From PALSA-505 sp036495485 (GTDB lineage: Bacteria > Actinomycetota > Actinomycetes > Streptosporangiales > Streptosporangiaceae): DNA of 25,542 nucleotides. The notes beneath the pieces are model-generated. The model was not told where the DNA came from, ran no database searches, and saw only the letters and a list, made by a program, of their open reading frames with translations. Position 1 is the stretch's first letter; every line of letters begins with the position of its first letter. The stretch is taken from contig DASXMU010000366.1 of the NCBI GenBank assembly GCA_036495485.1, forward strand, positions 1 to 25,542, read 5' to 3'. The position numbers and the translations under genes were made by a program. Below, piece by piece: positions 7,020-14,506 of this stretch.

Positions 7020-7343
7020 ATGATTCTCACCACCCGCTGGCAGCACCGGGCCCTGTCGGCGATGTACAGCTCGCTGCGCAGGTCGGATCCGCGCCTGGTC
7101 GCCACGTTCCTGACGTTCACCCGGCTGACCAGCGACGAAGCGATCCCGCCGTTCGAACGGATCAAGGCCGGGCCGCTGCGCTGGCTGCGCGGCGCGATCC
7201 GGTACGCCGGCCGCCGCTGGCGGCGGGCCCTCGGCCAGCCGGGCCGGGGTGTCCGCTGGGCGATGGGGGGCCTGCTGTTCATCCCGGCGGCGGCCGCCGC
7301 CATGTATGCGATCGCACTCGTCATGTCCGCCAAGGGCCGCTGA
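7020..7343 (+). CDS. DUF3040-like small membrane protein
   Basis: A 107-aa protein. The N-terminal 45 residues (WQHRALSAMYSSLRRSDPRL, then a short helix ending PPFERI) resemble the actinobacterial DUF3040 pattern of a helix followed by 'L..sDP.la..f..f.rl'. A basic stretch (57-76) precedes one clear transmembrane segment (81-102), and the tail is MSAKGR. The start ATG follows GGAGG about ten bases upstream. It diverges from whiB and precedes the sigma-factor gene by 163 bp. The function of the family is unknown, and the family call is by resemblance. Confidence 0.7.
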   Translation: MILTTRWQHRALSAMYSSLRRSDPRLVATFLTFTRLTSDEAIPPFERIKAGPLRWLRGAIRYAGRRWRRALGQPGRGVRWAMGGLLFIPAAAAAMYAIALVMSAKGR

Positions 7344-7406
7344 CCCACCGCTGGCCGCCACTTATCCGACGCTGGCCAGCACTAGTCCGACGCTGGTCAG
7401 GCGCGC
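7344..7406. repeat. 21-bp tandem repeat, about three copies
   Basis: TCCGACGCTGG(C/T)CAG occurs at 7365-7379 and 7386-7400. A degenerate copy starts at 7344, so the period is 21 bp. It is non-coding if the sigma gene starts at 7507, and may be a small regulatory or slippage-derived array. Confidence 0.55.
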
Positions 7407-7444
7407 TCGGCGGCCACGGTGCCTGGCTCCCAGGAAAATCCCAT

Positions 7445-7468
7445 GTTTGGTTCCCGCCAGGCGGGCAC
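7445..7468 (+). promoter_or_regulatory. Candidate sigma-B/F-type promoter of the sigma-factor gene
   Basis: GTTT at 7445-7448, 14 bases, then GGGCAC at 7463-7468, about 39 bp before the sigma start. It resembles the sigma-B/F consensus GTTT-N14-16-GGGTA with T replaced by C in the -10 box. It would make the sigma gene autoregulated. Confidence 0.5.
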
Positions 7469-7506
7469 AACTCGCGGGGCAAGGGACGTTCGCCTGGGGA
7501 GATGTG

Positions 7507-8343
7507 ATGACGACGACAACAGTTTCGCGGATCGGCCGGACCCAGACGCAGCAGCCGCTGGACGGTCTCGACGATCTGGAACTGCTGGAGACGATGCGGA
7601 CGCTGCCGGTGGGCAGCGAGCACCGCTCGGTGGCGTGCGGCATCCTGGTGAGCCGGTATCAGAAGCTCGTCCGGTCCTGCGTCCGCCGGTACCTCGACAG
7701 CCCGGAGCCGGCTGAGGACCTCATGCAGGTCGGGTACGTCGGCTTGCTCAAGGCGATCAACAACTTCAACCCGGTCTTCGGCACGAGCCTGTCGGCCTAC
7801 GCACAGCCGTGCATCACCGGCGAGATCAAGCGGCACTTCCGGGACAAGCGCTGGCAGGTGCACGTCCGCCGGGCGGCCCAGGAACTGCTGCTCGAGGTCC
7901 GCGCGGCCAGCGATACGCTCACCCAGCAGCTCGGCCGGGAGCCGGCCGACGCCGAGCTGGCCAGCCACCTGGGCGTGAGCGAGAGCGACCTGCTGGAAGC
8001 CCGCCGGGCCGATGTCGTGTTCCACGTCTACTCGCTCGACGCGCCGCTGTCCGAGCGGGAGGAGAGCAGCGAACTCGCCGAGGTCCTTGGCGGCGATGAC
8101 CCGGGGGTCGAGCACACGCTCGACATGGAGGCCGTCACGGCTCACTGGGGCGAGCTGCCCGTCAGGGAGCAGCGCATCCTGCTGCTGCGCTTCTACGGGA
8201 ACCTGACCCAGGCCGAGATCGGCGAGCGCCTCGGGATCTCCCAGATGCACGTGTCACGGCTGCTGGCCAGGGCGCTCGGCTACCTGCGCGAGCGCCTCAC
8301 CGGCCAGGACACCGGCACCGCGAAGACAGCCATTGCGGGCTGA
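7507..8343 (+). CDS. RNA polymerase sigma factor, SigB/SigF/SigG family
   Basis: A 278-aa group 3 sigma-70 factor that directs RNA polymerase to stress promoters. Region 2 spans about 45-115 (ILVSRYQKLVRSCVRRYL, DLMQVGYVGLLKAINNF, then GEIKRHFRDKRWQVHVRR). Region 3 is about 125-185 (QLGREPADAELASHLGVS). Region 4 has the HTH TQAEIGERLGISQMHVSRLL (234-253). Length and the RDKRW stretch fit the SigB/F/G group. ATG 7507 is chosen for the GGGGAG ribosome site at 7496-7501. The open frame back to 7249 runs through the previous gene and is rejected. Partner-switch genes nearby (STAS, PP2C, HATPase) are the usual regulators of this group. Confidence 0.94.
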   Translation: MTTTTVSRIGRTQTQQPLDGLDDLELLETMRTLPVGSEHRSVACGILVSRYQKLVRSCVRRYLDSPEPAEDLMQVGYVGLLKAINNFNPVFGTSLSAYAQPCITGEIKRHFRDKRWQVHVRRAAQELLLEVRAASDTLTQQLGREPADAELASHLGVSESDLLEARRADVVFHVYSLDAPLSEREESSELAEVLGGDDPGVEHTLDMEAVTAHWGELPVREQRILLLRFYGNLTQAEIGERLGISQMHVSRLLARALGYLRERLTGQDTGTAKTAIAG

Positions 8344-8392
8344 CCCGCTCAGCGGACCCGCGCTCACATGGACCACGAAAAGAGGCGACGAG

Positions 8393-8788
8393 ATGAAAAC
8401 CGCCACCGGACTTACCTTAATAGCGATCGGCGCGATTCTCGCCTTCGCCGTCACGACCAATACGTCGGTATTCAACCTGCACATCGCCGGTTATGTGATC
8501 ATTCTGGTCGGGCTGGCCGGGCTGTTTATCCCGCGCCGCCGGTACGCCTCGCTCAGCCAGCGTTTGGTGACCCGGCGGTCCAAGTCGTGGCCGACCGGCA
8601 CGGTGGTGGAGACCGAGGAGACCAGCGTGCCGCCCTATGTGGTCACCAACCCGGGCAACAGCGCCGAGCAGGCTGGCCTGCCGAGCGTGCCGAGCATCCC
8701 GCCCGATCCGACCGTCCGCGCCGTCATGACGCCCGGCGAGATGCCTGCTGGGGAATCTGAGGTTGTCGAGCAGTTGCGCGACGAATAA
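8393..8788 (+). CDS. DUF6458-like two-helix membrane protein with extended tail
   Basis: A 131-aa protein. The first 50 residues contain two membrane helices (TGLTLIAIGAILAFAV and IAGYVIILVGLAGLFI) separated by a short loop, then RRRY. This is the layout of actinobacterial DUF6458 proteins. The remaining 80 residues are hydrophilic, Pro/Glu-rich and probably disordered (SVPSIPPDPTVRAV), which is longer than usual for the family. GAGG ten bases upstream supports ATG 8393. It follows the sigma gene by 49 bp with no visible terminator, so the two are probably one transcript. Function unknown. Confidence 0.75.
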   Translation: MKTATGLTLIAIGAILAFAVTTNTSVFNLHIAGYVIILVGLAGLFIPRRRYASLSQRLVTRRSKSWPTGTVVETEETSVPPYVVTNPGNSAEQAGLPSVPSIPPDPTVRAVMTPGEMPAGESEVVEQLRDE

Positions 8789-8813
8789 CCACCCAGCCAA
8801 TAGTCCGCTCGAA

Positions 8814-8837
8814 GTTTCAAAGCGCCCTGCTGGGTAC
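8814..8837 (+). promoter_or_regulatory. Candidate sigma-B/F-type promoter of hydrophobic protein 1
   Basis: GTTT at 8814-8817, 14 bases, then GGGTAC at 8832-8837, ending 26 bp before the ATG. This is the best match in the window to the published sigma-B/F consensus (GTTT-N14-16-GGGTAC/T). Confidence 0.65.
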
Positions 8838-8863
8838 TTAGGTGGGCGAAGAAAGGAGATGTC

Positions 8864-9022
8864 ATGGGTCTCATACTGCTGGTGCTCATTCTGGCGCTGA
8901 TCCTTGGCGGTCTCGGATTCGCGCTGCACGCGCTCTGGATCATCGCTGCCATCGTGTTCGTCGGGTGGCTTCTCGGCTTCGGGATGCGCATGGGCGAAGG
9001 CCGCCGCTGGTATCGCTGGTAG
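8864..9022 (+). CDS. Small hydrophobic membrane protein, WYRW tail (copy 1)
   Basis: A 52-aa protein, almost wholly hydrophobic: helix 1 (2-20, with ALILGGLGFALHALW) and helix 2 (26-41, VFVGWLLGFG), then a short basic tail ending GRRWYRW. It belongs to the tiny actinobacterial proteins usually labelled 'hydrophobic protein'. Start ATG 8864 has AAAGGAG at 8852-8858. A stress-type promoter and a downstream hairpin frame it as its own transcript. A close paralogue lies at 16833-17006. The role is unknown; stress-induced membrane stabilisation is a guess. Confidence 0.85.
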   Translation: MGLILLVLILALILGGLGFALHALWIIAAIVFVGWLLGFGMRMGEGRRWYRW

Positions 9023-9327
9023 CCGCACGAACTTGGGGAATGCGGGTGCCGTGGGGGCTGTTCTCAAGGCCGGTCCCCGCGGCACCCGCCACTGTTTGCC
9101 CCCGATGCACGGGTGACTCACCTGGGCACGCGGGCGATTTGCCCCGGCAGCACTCACGACATATCGTGTCTTAGACCCGAAGACGGGACACAGTGTTTGC
9201 CAGAAGTTCGGGTTCTTCAAAGAACTCGCTTCGGTGCTGCAGTCGCTAGCTGCACCGGCACTCGGACAGGCCCGGAGGGCCTGCCCTCGCTGGCCGGTTT
9301 CGAACAACCCTCACAGGGAGGCCTGTC
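9023..9327. other. 305-bp gene-free spacer before the GlsB gene
   Basis: I see no credible gene here. The spacer contains a 15-bp hairpin (9042-9089), a weak promoter-like pair GTTT-N13-GGGTGA (9094-9116), the palindrome GTTCTT-CA-AAGAAC (9212-9225), and a 7-bp hairpin CAGGCCC-GGA-GGGCCTG (9267-9283). It therefore looks like a terminator followed by a long structured leader for the gene at 9328. Confidence 0.6.
9042..9089 (+). terminator. Terminator-like hairpin after hydrophobic protein 1
   Basis: A 15-bp stem: 9042-9056 pairs with 9075-9089, with one G-U pair and an 18-nt loop. It starts 20 bp after the stop. No U-tract follows, as is common in actinomycete terminators. Confidence 0.65.
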
Positions 9328-9600
9328 ATGCTCTTCATCATCATCACGTGGGCGTTTATCGGTCTCGTGGTCGGCGGACTCGGCCGGTTGCTGATCCCCG
9401 GGCGTAACCACCTGGGGATCATCCTCACGATCCTGGTCGGGATCGTCGGCGCGATCGCGGGTGGCTCGGTCACCCGGGCCATGATGGGGGCCGGTCACGA
9501 CGCCATCTCATTCATCGTCTCGCTGGTCATCGCCGCAGTCCTGGTCGCCGCGCTCAGCGGCCCCCGCCGACTGCGGTCCCGCCGCCGCCGCTGGCGGTAA
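9328..9600 (+). CDS. GlsB/YeaQ/YmgE-family stress-response membrane protein
   Basis: A 90-aa protein of the transglycosylase-associated (PF04226-type) family. The three helices and the family pattern are clear: IITWAFIGLVVGGLGRLLIPGR (about 5-26), LGIILTILVGIVGAIAGG (29-46) and SFIVSLVIAAVLVAAL (61-76). An Arg-rich tail (RSRRRRWR) closes it. AGGGAGG lies upstream of ATG 9328. Family members are induced by envelope, acid or general stress, but their molecular role is unknown. The setting between stress genes agrees with that. Confidence 0.92.
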   Translation: MLFIIITWAFIGLVVGGLGRLLIPGRNHLGIILTILVGIVGAIAGGSVTRAMMGAGHDAISFIVSLVIAAVLVAALSGPRRLRSRRRRWR

Positions 9601-9625
9601 CGGCCAGGCAGTCCCGGACGCGAGG

Positions 9626-9666
9626 ATCCCGGCCGGCGGCCTTCGGGCGCCAACGTCGGCCGGGAT
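9626..9666. terminator. Bidirectional terminator between GlsB and LapA-like genes
   Basis: ATCCCGGCCG (9626-9635) pairs perfectly with CGGCCGGGAT (9657-9666). The 21-nt loop holds an inner C(TTCG)G tetraloop hairpin. It lies between convergent genes. Confidence 0.65.
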
Positions 9667-9786
9667 GCCGACGGCGCGGCCAACCGCCAAGCCTCCGCCA
9701 AAACTCCTGGCGACCGCCCAGCCCGCCAGCGGCCAGAACTCCCGGCTAATGGTCACCATGTAGCTGACCACTCGTCAACTGGCCCG

Positions 9787-10272
9787 TCAAGCCTGGTTGC
9801 CGGTCTGGCTGCTGGGGGTGGCGGCATTCTGCGGCGCCGTGGTGTCCTGTGGCGCGTTGGCAGGCGGCGGCACAGGGGGATGGGCCGCATCGATCCGCCG
9901 GTGGCGGCGGGCGGTTCGGCGTAGCTGGATGATCCGGCCTGCGGCCGGGATCGTCACCAGCAGGGCGCCGGCCACGGCTGCCAGCAGCAGGGCGACGCCT
10001 AGCGGCAGGTGGCCGTGGGCGCCGAAGTAGCTGACGGTGGCGCGCTGCCCGTTTTCCAGGATGAACACGAGCAGGAGCAGCAGCACCACGGCGGATAGGG
10101 CCAGCCCGACCCAGACGCCGCCTATTCTGGTGCGGCGCAGCCGGTGGTGCCGCACCGCGGGGGTGCCCGGCTGCGCCGGGACCGTTGCGACCGGTTCCTG
10201 CGGCGGGGCCGGGGGAATGGCGGTCTGACCCTCCGGCGGCGGCGCTCCCCCAGTGTCCTGTGGTGATGTCAT
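9787..10272 (-). CDS. LapA-like (DUF1049) membrane protein
   Basis: A 161-aa protein. A Pro-rich N-terminal tail (1-40) and a basic patch (RHHRLRRTR) lead into helix 1 (53-72). The hallmark FILENGQRATVSYFG (70-84) follows, then helix 2 (90-110) and a second basic and Pro-rich tail. The LENG-x-x-x-V and short-loop architecture is that of LapA/DUF1049 proteins. In enterobacteria LapA acts with LapB in lipopolysaccharide assembly, but the actinobacterial role is unknown. ATG 10272 is preferred over GTG 10290 because GGGGAG sits seven bases upstream. It diverges from the MFS gene. Confidence 0.82.
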   Translation of the reverse strand: MTSPQDTGGAPPPEGQTAIPPAPPQEPVATVPAQPGTPAVRHHRLRRTRIGGVWVGLALSAVVLLLLLVFILENGQRATVSYFGAHGHLPLGVALLLAAVAGALLVTIPAAGRIIQLRRTARRHRRIDAAHPPVPPPANAPQDTTAPQNAATPSSQTGNQA

Positions 10273-10338
10273 GTGCGTTCTCCCCTCCACCGGCCGGCGA
10301 CCGTACAGCGGTGTCCCCTCCGGCTAGTGCACCCTCCT

Positions 10339-10363
10339 CTACCCACAGGAACACCTTCCGAAC
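10339..10363 (-). promoter_or_regulatory. Candidate sigma-B/F-type promoter of the LapA-like gene
   Basis: On the minus strand, GTTC (10363-10360), 15 bases, then GGGTAG (10344-10339), about 67 bp before the ATG. The -35 box has C instead of the consensus T, so this is weaker than the others. Confidence 0.35.
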
Positions 10364-10396
10364 GTGCGGCCGGCCGTGGATCCGGATGGCGGCCAC

Positions 10397-10421
10397 GTTT
10401 GGGGTTGCAAGGTCAGGGCAG
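10397..10421 (+). promoter_or_regulatory. Candidate sigma-B/F-type promoter of the MFS gene
   Basis: GTTT at 10397-10400, 15 bases, then GGGCAG at 10416-10421, 85 bp before the MFS start. Both boxes are identical to those before the REC-PP2C operon and the second hydrophobic protein gene. Confidence 0.5.
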
Positions 10422-10506
10422 ACGAACGCCCCGAACGCGCGTTGGGACTAGCCGGCCTGGACCGGCTGGGGCGCGGCGATTCCCTCGCAGACCATGGAGG
10501 GGCAGC

Positions 10507-12009
10507 GTGAGCGACGGCCAGGCCCAGGCGGGCAGCGACGACGCCCAGGTGGGCACGGTGACGACCAAGGTCCCGGCGCGGCTGGACCGGCTTCCCTGGT
10601 CGCGGTGGCACTGGATGATCGTGATCGGGCTCGGCACGGTATGGGTGCTCGACGGCCTCGAGGTCACGATCGTGGGCAATGTCTCGGGAGCCATCTCCGG
10701 GCCGGGCAGCGGCCTGCACATCACCCAGAGCCAGATCTCCGGGTTCGCCGCTGCCATGTACGTGCTGGGCGCCTGCGTGGGTGCGCTGTTCTTCGGCTGG
10801 CTCACCGACAGGTTCGGCCGCAAAAAGCTGTTCATGATCACGCTGGGGGTCTATCTGGCGGCGACCGCGCTTACCGCGGTGTCCTTCGCCGCGTGGTGGT
10901 TCTTTCTTTTTCGTTTCCTCACTGGCTTTGGCATCGGCGGTGAGTACGCCGCGATCAACTCCGCGATCGACGAGCTGATCCCCAGCAGGCACCGCGGCGT
11001 CATCGACATCCTCATCAACGGGACGTACTGGGCCGGGGCCGCGTTCGGCGCGCTGCTGACCGTGCCGGCCACCGCCGACCTGCCGGCCGATGTGGGCTGG
11101 CGGCTGTGCTTCGGGCTGGGCGTGGTGCTGGGGCTCGTCGTGCTCCTGGTGCGCAGGAACGTGCCGGAGAGCCCGCGCTGGCTGTTCATCCACGGCCGGG
11201 CGAAACAGGCCGAGGACCTCGTGGACGGGGTCGAGGCACGGGTGGAGAGGGAAACGGGCGAAGCCCTGGCTGAGCCGCGCGAGGAGATCACCATCCGCCA
11301 GCGCACGGTGATCGGCTTCGTCACCATCGCCAGGACGATGTTCACCCAGTACCCACGGCGGACGGTTCTCGGCTTCTCGCTGTTCATCGGGCAGGCGTTC
11401 CTCTACAACGCGATCACGTTCAGCTACGCACAGATTCTGGCCACGTTCTTCCACGTCAAGACCAACCCCGGCTACTACTTCGCGGTGATCGCCGCGGGGA
11501 ACCTGATCGGCCCGCTGCTGCTCGCGCGGCTGTTCGACACCGTCGGCCGCAAGCCCATGATCGCCAGTACCTACCTGGGATCGGGGCTGCTGCTGCTGGT
11601 CACCGCGTACCTGTTCCGGCAGGGGTCACTGGACGCGACGACGATGACCGCCTGCTGGTGCGCCGTCCTGTTCCTCGCCTCGGCCGGCGCCAGCGCGGCG
11701 TACCTGACGGTCAGCGAGATCTTCCCGATGGAGACCCGGGCGATGGCGATCGCCTTCTTCTACGCCATCGGCACCGCGGCGGGCGGCATCGCCGGGCCCT
11801 TGCTGTTCTCGTCACTGGTCAGCACCGGCAAGGTAGCGGACGCGGCGCTGGCCTTCACGATCGGCGCCGCCCTGATGATCGCCGCGGGCCTTGTGGAGAT
11901 CGTCCTTGGCGTCAAGGCGGAGCGGCGGAGCCTGGAGGACATCGCCAGGCCGCTGACCGCCATACGACCCGGCTCAGCGCGCGGTCAGCAGACGCAGACT
12001 GCTACCTGA
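10507..12009 (+). CDS. MFS transporter, sugar/metabolite:proton symporter type
   Basis: A 500-aa, twelve-helix major facilitator protein. Helix 1 carries the acidic pair in VLDGLEVTIVG (48-57). Loop 2-3 motif A is GWLTDRFGRKKLF (97-109), and its repeat in the second half is RLFDTVGRKPM (341-351). Helix 4 and its loop read RFLTGFGIGGEYAA followed by IPSRHRG. PESPRWL (220-226) is the sugar-porter signature before the central loop. YLTVSEIFPMETR (399-411) marks the second half. The substrate is not predictable; the set resembles actinobacterial metabolite:H+ symporters. GTG 10507 has GGAGGGG at 10495-10501. The universal stress gene follows 42 bp downstream, probably in the same transcript. Confidence 0.9.
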   Translation: MSDGQAQAGSDDAQVGTVTTKVPARLDRLPWSRWHWMIVIGLGTVWVLDGLEVTIVGNVSGAISGPGSGLHITQSQISGFAAAMYVLGACVGALFFGWLTDRFGRKKLFMITLGVYLAATALTAVSFAAWWFFLFRFLTGFGIGGEYAAINSAIDELIPSRHRGVIDILINGTYWAGAAFGALLTVPATADLPADVGWRLCFGLGVVLGLVVLLVRRNVPESPRWLFIHGRAKQAEDLVDGVEARVERETGEALAEPREEITIRQRTVIGFVTIARTMFTQYPRRTVLGFSLFIGQAFLYNAITFSYAQILATFFHVKTNPGYYFAVIAAGNLIGPLLLARLFDTVGRKPMIASTYLGSGLLLLVTAYLFRQGSLDATTMTACWCAVLFLASAGASAAYLTVSEIFPMETRAMAIAFFYAIGTAAGGIAGPLLFSSLVSTGKVADAALAFTIGAALMIAAGLVEIVLGVKAERRSLEDIARPLTAIRPGSARGQQTQTAT

Positions 12010-12051
12010 CCGGGCTACCACGCGGGCGTCCCACCGAAGGGAGAGGGAGAA

Positions 12052-12600
12052 ATGCCCCAGCCAGCGGAGCCACACCCCGCAGCATTTCCACGGCCATCGA
12101 GGGCGGGCCCAGACGGCGGTGCGCCGGATGCGAGCGCATCGGCTGACAGCATGCGCAGGGCAGCACAGGCCGTCCTGGTGGGGGTGGACGACTCGGATGC
12201 TTCCCGCGCGGCCATCGCGCTGGCGGCGCAGGAGGCAGGCTACCGGGGGGCACCGCTGGTCGCGGTGCAGGCCTACAGCGGCGAACGGCCGCTCGGCGCC
12301 CCCGCGGTACGGCTGCTGTCGGTCCTGCGTACCGCCGAGGACGAGCGGCTCGAGACCGAGTCGAGCCTGCGGGCCGCGATCCGCGAGGTGCTCGGCGATC
12401 AGGCGGACGGGGTAGAGGTGCTCGCCGTGCTGGGCCTGGCCGGCCGCAAGATCGTGGAGACCGCGCAACGGGTCAACGCACAGCTCATCGTGCTCGCGAC
12501 CCGTGGCAGCCCGTCCCTGCTCGGCACCGTGAGCCAGTACGTGCTGCGCAAAGCGCCCTGCCCGGTCCTGGTCGTCCCGGCCCGGCAGGCGATGCTCTGA
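12052..12600 (+). CDS. Universal stress protein (UspA family)
   Basis: A 182-aa single UspA domain with a 35-residue Pro/Ala-rich N-terminal extension. AVLVGVDDSDASRAAIALAA (41-60) is the first strand and ATP-contact segment. VNAQLIVLATRG followed by SPSLLGTVSQYVLRKAPCPV is the ATP-binding G-x-x-G-type loop and final strand; the loop is shorter than the usual G-2x-G-9x-G(S/T), so nucleotide binding is uncertain. GGGAGAGGGAGAA precedes ATG 12052. Its stop abuts the stop of the convergent PP2C gene with no spacer. Such proteins act in starvation, oxidative and hypoxic stress. Confidence 0.92.
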   Translation: MPQPAEPHPAAFPRPSRAGPDGGAPDASASADSMRRAAQAVLVGVDDSDASRAAIALAAQEAGYRGAPLVAVQAYSGERPLGAPAVRLLSVLRTAEDERLETESSLRAAIREVLGDQADGVEVLAVLGLAGRKIVETAQRVNAQLIVLATRGSPSLLGTVSQYVLRKAPCPVLVVPARQAML

Positions 12601-14496
12601 TCAGGTACCCGGCTGGACCGCCTGCACGGCCAGCATGGTGAGGTCGTCGCGGAACTCGCTGCAGCAGAACTCCTCCACCAGCTCCTGCACCCCGGACACC
12701 ATGACCTGCGGCGGCTTCCCGGCCAGCACGGCGAGCTCGTCGCTGAGCCGGTCCTCGAAGTAGATCATGTCCGGGCCGCACGCGCTGGTCAGCCCGTCGG
12801 TGAACAGGAACAGCACCTCACCGGGCGCCAGCGTCAGCCGCTGGATGGACGGCTCGGCGTCGGGGAAGATGCCGAGCGGCAGCCCGCCGCCCTCCAGCCC
12901 GCGGATTCGCCCGTCCGGGCTGACCACCATCGGTGCCGGATGGCCGGCGCTGCCTATCTCGACCTGCAGCAGGCCGTCCAGCCAGCGCAGGTGGGCCACG
13001 ATCGCGGTGACGAACCGGCCGCCGAAGTCCTCGGTGAGCATGATCTCGTTCGTCCCCTGCAGCACGGTGCCGGGCCCGGCGTCCAGGTGGGCGAACGCCC
13101 GGATGCAGTGCCGGGCCGCCGCCGACACGGCCGCGGCGTCCTCCCCCCGGCCGCAGACATCGCCGATGGCCAGGCCCCAGCCGTCCCTGGCGGGGTAGAC
13201 GTCGTAGAAGTCGGCGCCGACGTCCGCCTCGGTCGTGGCGGCCACGTGCGCCGCGGCGATCCGCGTGCCGGGTATCTGCTTCACCTGCCGCGGCAGCAGG
13301 CTGGCCTGCAGCGCATCGGCGACGTCGGTGCGGCGCCGGAAGAGCCGGTCGATCCTGATCGCCAGCGCGAGGTGCTCGCCCAGCTCTTCCACCAGGCCGA
13401 CATCGGCCATGACGAAGTGCCCACGGCCGGGGGCGCTCGCCAGGGTCAGCACGCCGTAGGTCCGCTCCCCGTCCGACAGCGGCACGCACAGCAGCGAGGT
13501 CCCCCCGAGCAGCATCAGCAGCGGCAGGCCGTCCGGGCCGTCGCCGAGCACCCCGGCGTCCTCGGCGTGCGCGACGAGCAGCGAGCTGCCCGCCTCATGC
13601 ACCTGCAGTGGCGCCGAGCCCAGCTGCGGGTCCACCGAGGCCACCACGCGGGCCAGCTCTTCCGCCTGCGGGCTGTCCGGCCCGGCGACCATCTGCCGCA
13701 GCAGCCGCTTGTCCCGCTCCATGTCGACGATGACCCAGGCGCCGAGTTCCCTGGCCAGCAAGCGGGCGTACTGCTGGACCGCGACCTGCTCGCTGTAGGT
13801 GATGTTCTCCAGCAGGATCCTGGTCGACGCGGTCAGCAGGTCCAGCCGATGGGTCATCTCCCTGACCTGCTGACCGTCAGGCTTGCCGTTCTTCTTGCCG
13901 TTCTTGCCGGTGGGCCGCTCCGCCTTGCCCGCCGGGCGGCGGCCCAGCTCGGCCAGCACGATCAGCTGCCCGGCGTCTCCCCTGGTGCTCATCGGCCGCA
14001 CGGTGAGCGTGCAGTCGGCCGGGCCTTCCCTGGCCAGCAGCGGGCAGCTCAGCCGCTGCGTCTCGCCGGTGCGCAGCGCCGCGGCCAGCTGTGTCTGCAC
14101 GGTCGCCCTGGCGGGCAGGTCCACGAAGGCGGTGAACAACTTGCCGGTCGCATATCCCGAACCCGACCCGAGGATCTCCCCGCCGGCCGAGTTGACCCGC
14201 CGGACCGTTCCGTCCCGGTCGAGCAGGAACAACGGCACCGGCGCCTGCTGGAACAGCGAGTGCAGCAGCCGCCGCTCGGCGTGCGCGGAGCCGGAGGCAT
14301 CGCCCTCGCGCCCGCCCGCGTCCTTCTCACCACCGCTGGTCAGGGCTTCGACGGCCGCGTCGAGCTCGGTCAGGGCGGCCTGCAGCAGCGAGTGCGGATC
14401 CGCTCCGTGCAGCGCCGCGGCCTGCCGGAGCGCATCTGTTCGTGTCCGCAGGGCGGCAGTCTCACCACCCGCGTCCCGGCTGCCTGACGGCTTCAT
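12601..14496 (-). CDS. PAS-GAF-PP2C (RsbU/SpoIIE-type) serine phosphatase
   Basis: A 631-aa multidomain protein that would dephosphorylate a STAS antagonist and so release a sigma factor. PAS domain: about 78-182 (LFQQAPVPLFLLDRDGTVRR). A Lys/Gly/Asn linker (186-212) precedes a GAF domain (about 218-388). The PP2C/SpoIIE domain is 395-628, with metal ligands in VGADFYDVY (Asp429, Asp432), IGDVCGRG (Asp446), LFTDGLTSAC (Asp567) and FRDDLTML (Asp617, Asp618). The usual GGDFYD is GADFYD here, with the Asp kept. ATG 14496 is chosen; a GTG at 14502 is an alternative and a TTG at 14526 is unlikely. The gene starts next to the ANTAR stop (14507), so it is coupled to it. Confidence 0.93.
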   Translation of the reverse strand: MKPSGSRDAGGETAALRTRTDALRQAAALHGADPHSLLQAALTELDAAVEALTSGGEKDAGGREGDASGSAHAERRLLHSLFQQAPVPLFLLDRDGTVRRVNSAGGEILGSGSGYATGKLFTAFVDLPARATVQTQLAAALRTGETQRLSCPLLAREGPADCTLTVRPMSTRGDAGQLIVLAELGRRPAGKAERPTGKNGKKNGKPDGQQVREMTHRLDLLTASTRILLENITYSEQVAVQQYARLLARELGAWVIVDMERDKRLLRQMVAGPDSPQAEELARVVASVDPQLGSAPLQVHEAGSSLLVAHAEDAGVLGDGPDGLPLLMLLGGTSLLCVPLSDGERTYGVLTLASAPGRGHFVMADVGLVEELGEHLALAIRIDRLFRRRTDVADALQASLLPRQVKQIPGTRIAAAHVAATTEADVGADFYDVYPARDGWGLAIGDVCGRGEDAAAVSAAARHCIRAFAHLDAGPGTVLQGTNEIMLTEDFGGRFVTAIVAHLRWLDGLLQVEIGSAGHPAPMVVSPDGRIRGLEGGGLPLGIFPDAEPSIQRLTLAPGEVLFLFTDGLTSACGPDMIYFEDRLSDELAVLAGKPPQVMVSGVQELVEEFCCSEFRDDLTMLAVQAVQPGT

Positions 14497-14506
14497 CTTC
14501 ACATCT

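Noticed and set aside
7249..7506. N-terminal extension of the sigma factor to 7249
   Set aside because: It overlaps the DUF3040-like gene and repeats, lacks sigma sequence, and a proper ribosome site precedes ATG 7507.
9193..9216. GTTT-N11-GGGTTC upstream of the GlsB gene as promoter
   Set aside because: Spacer too short for a sigma-B/F-type promoter.
10339..11454. 371-codon minus-strand frame opposite the MFS gene
   Set aside because: Highly charged translation without domain; the MFS motifs and helices on the plus strand are clear.
12940..14487. 515-codon plus-strand frame opposite the PAS-GAF-PP2C gene
   Set aside because: The opposite strand holds clear PAS, GAF and PP2C motifs; the plus-strand translation is a compositional shadow.
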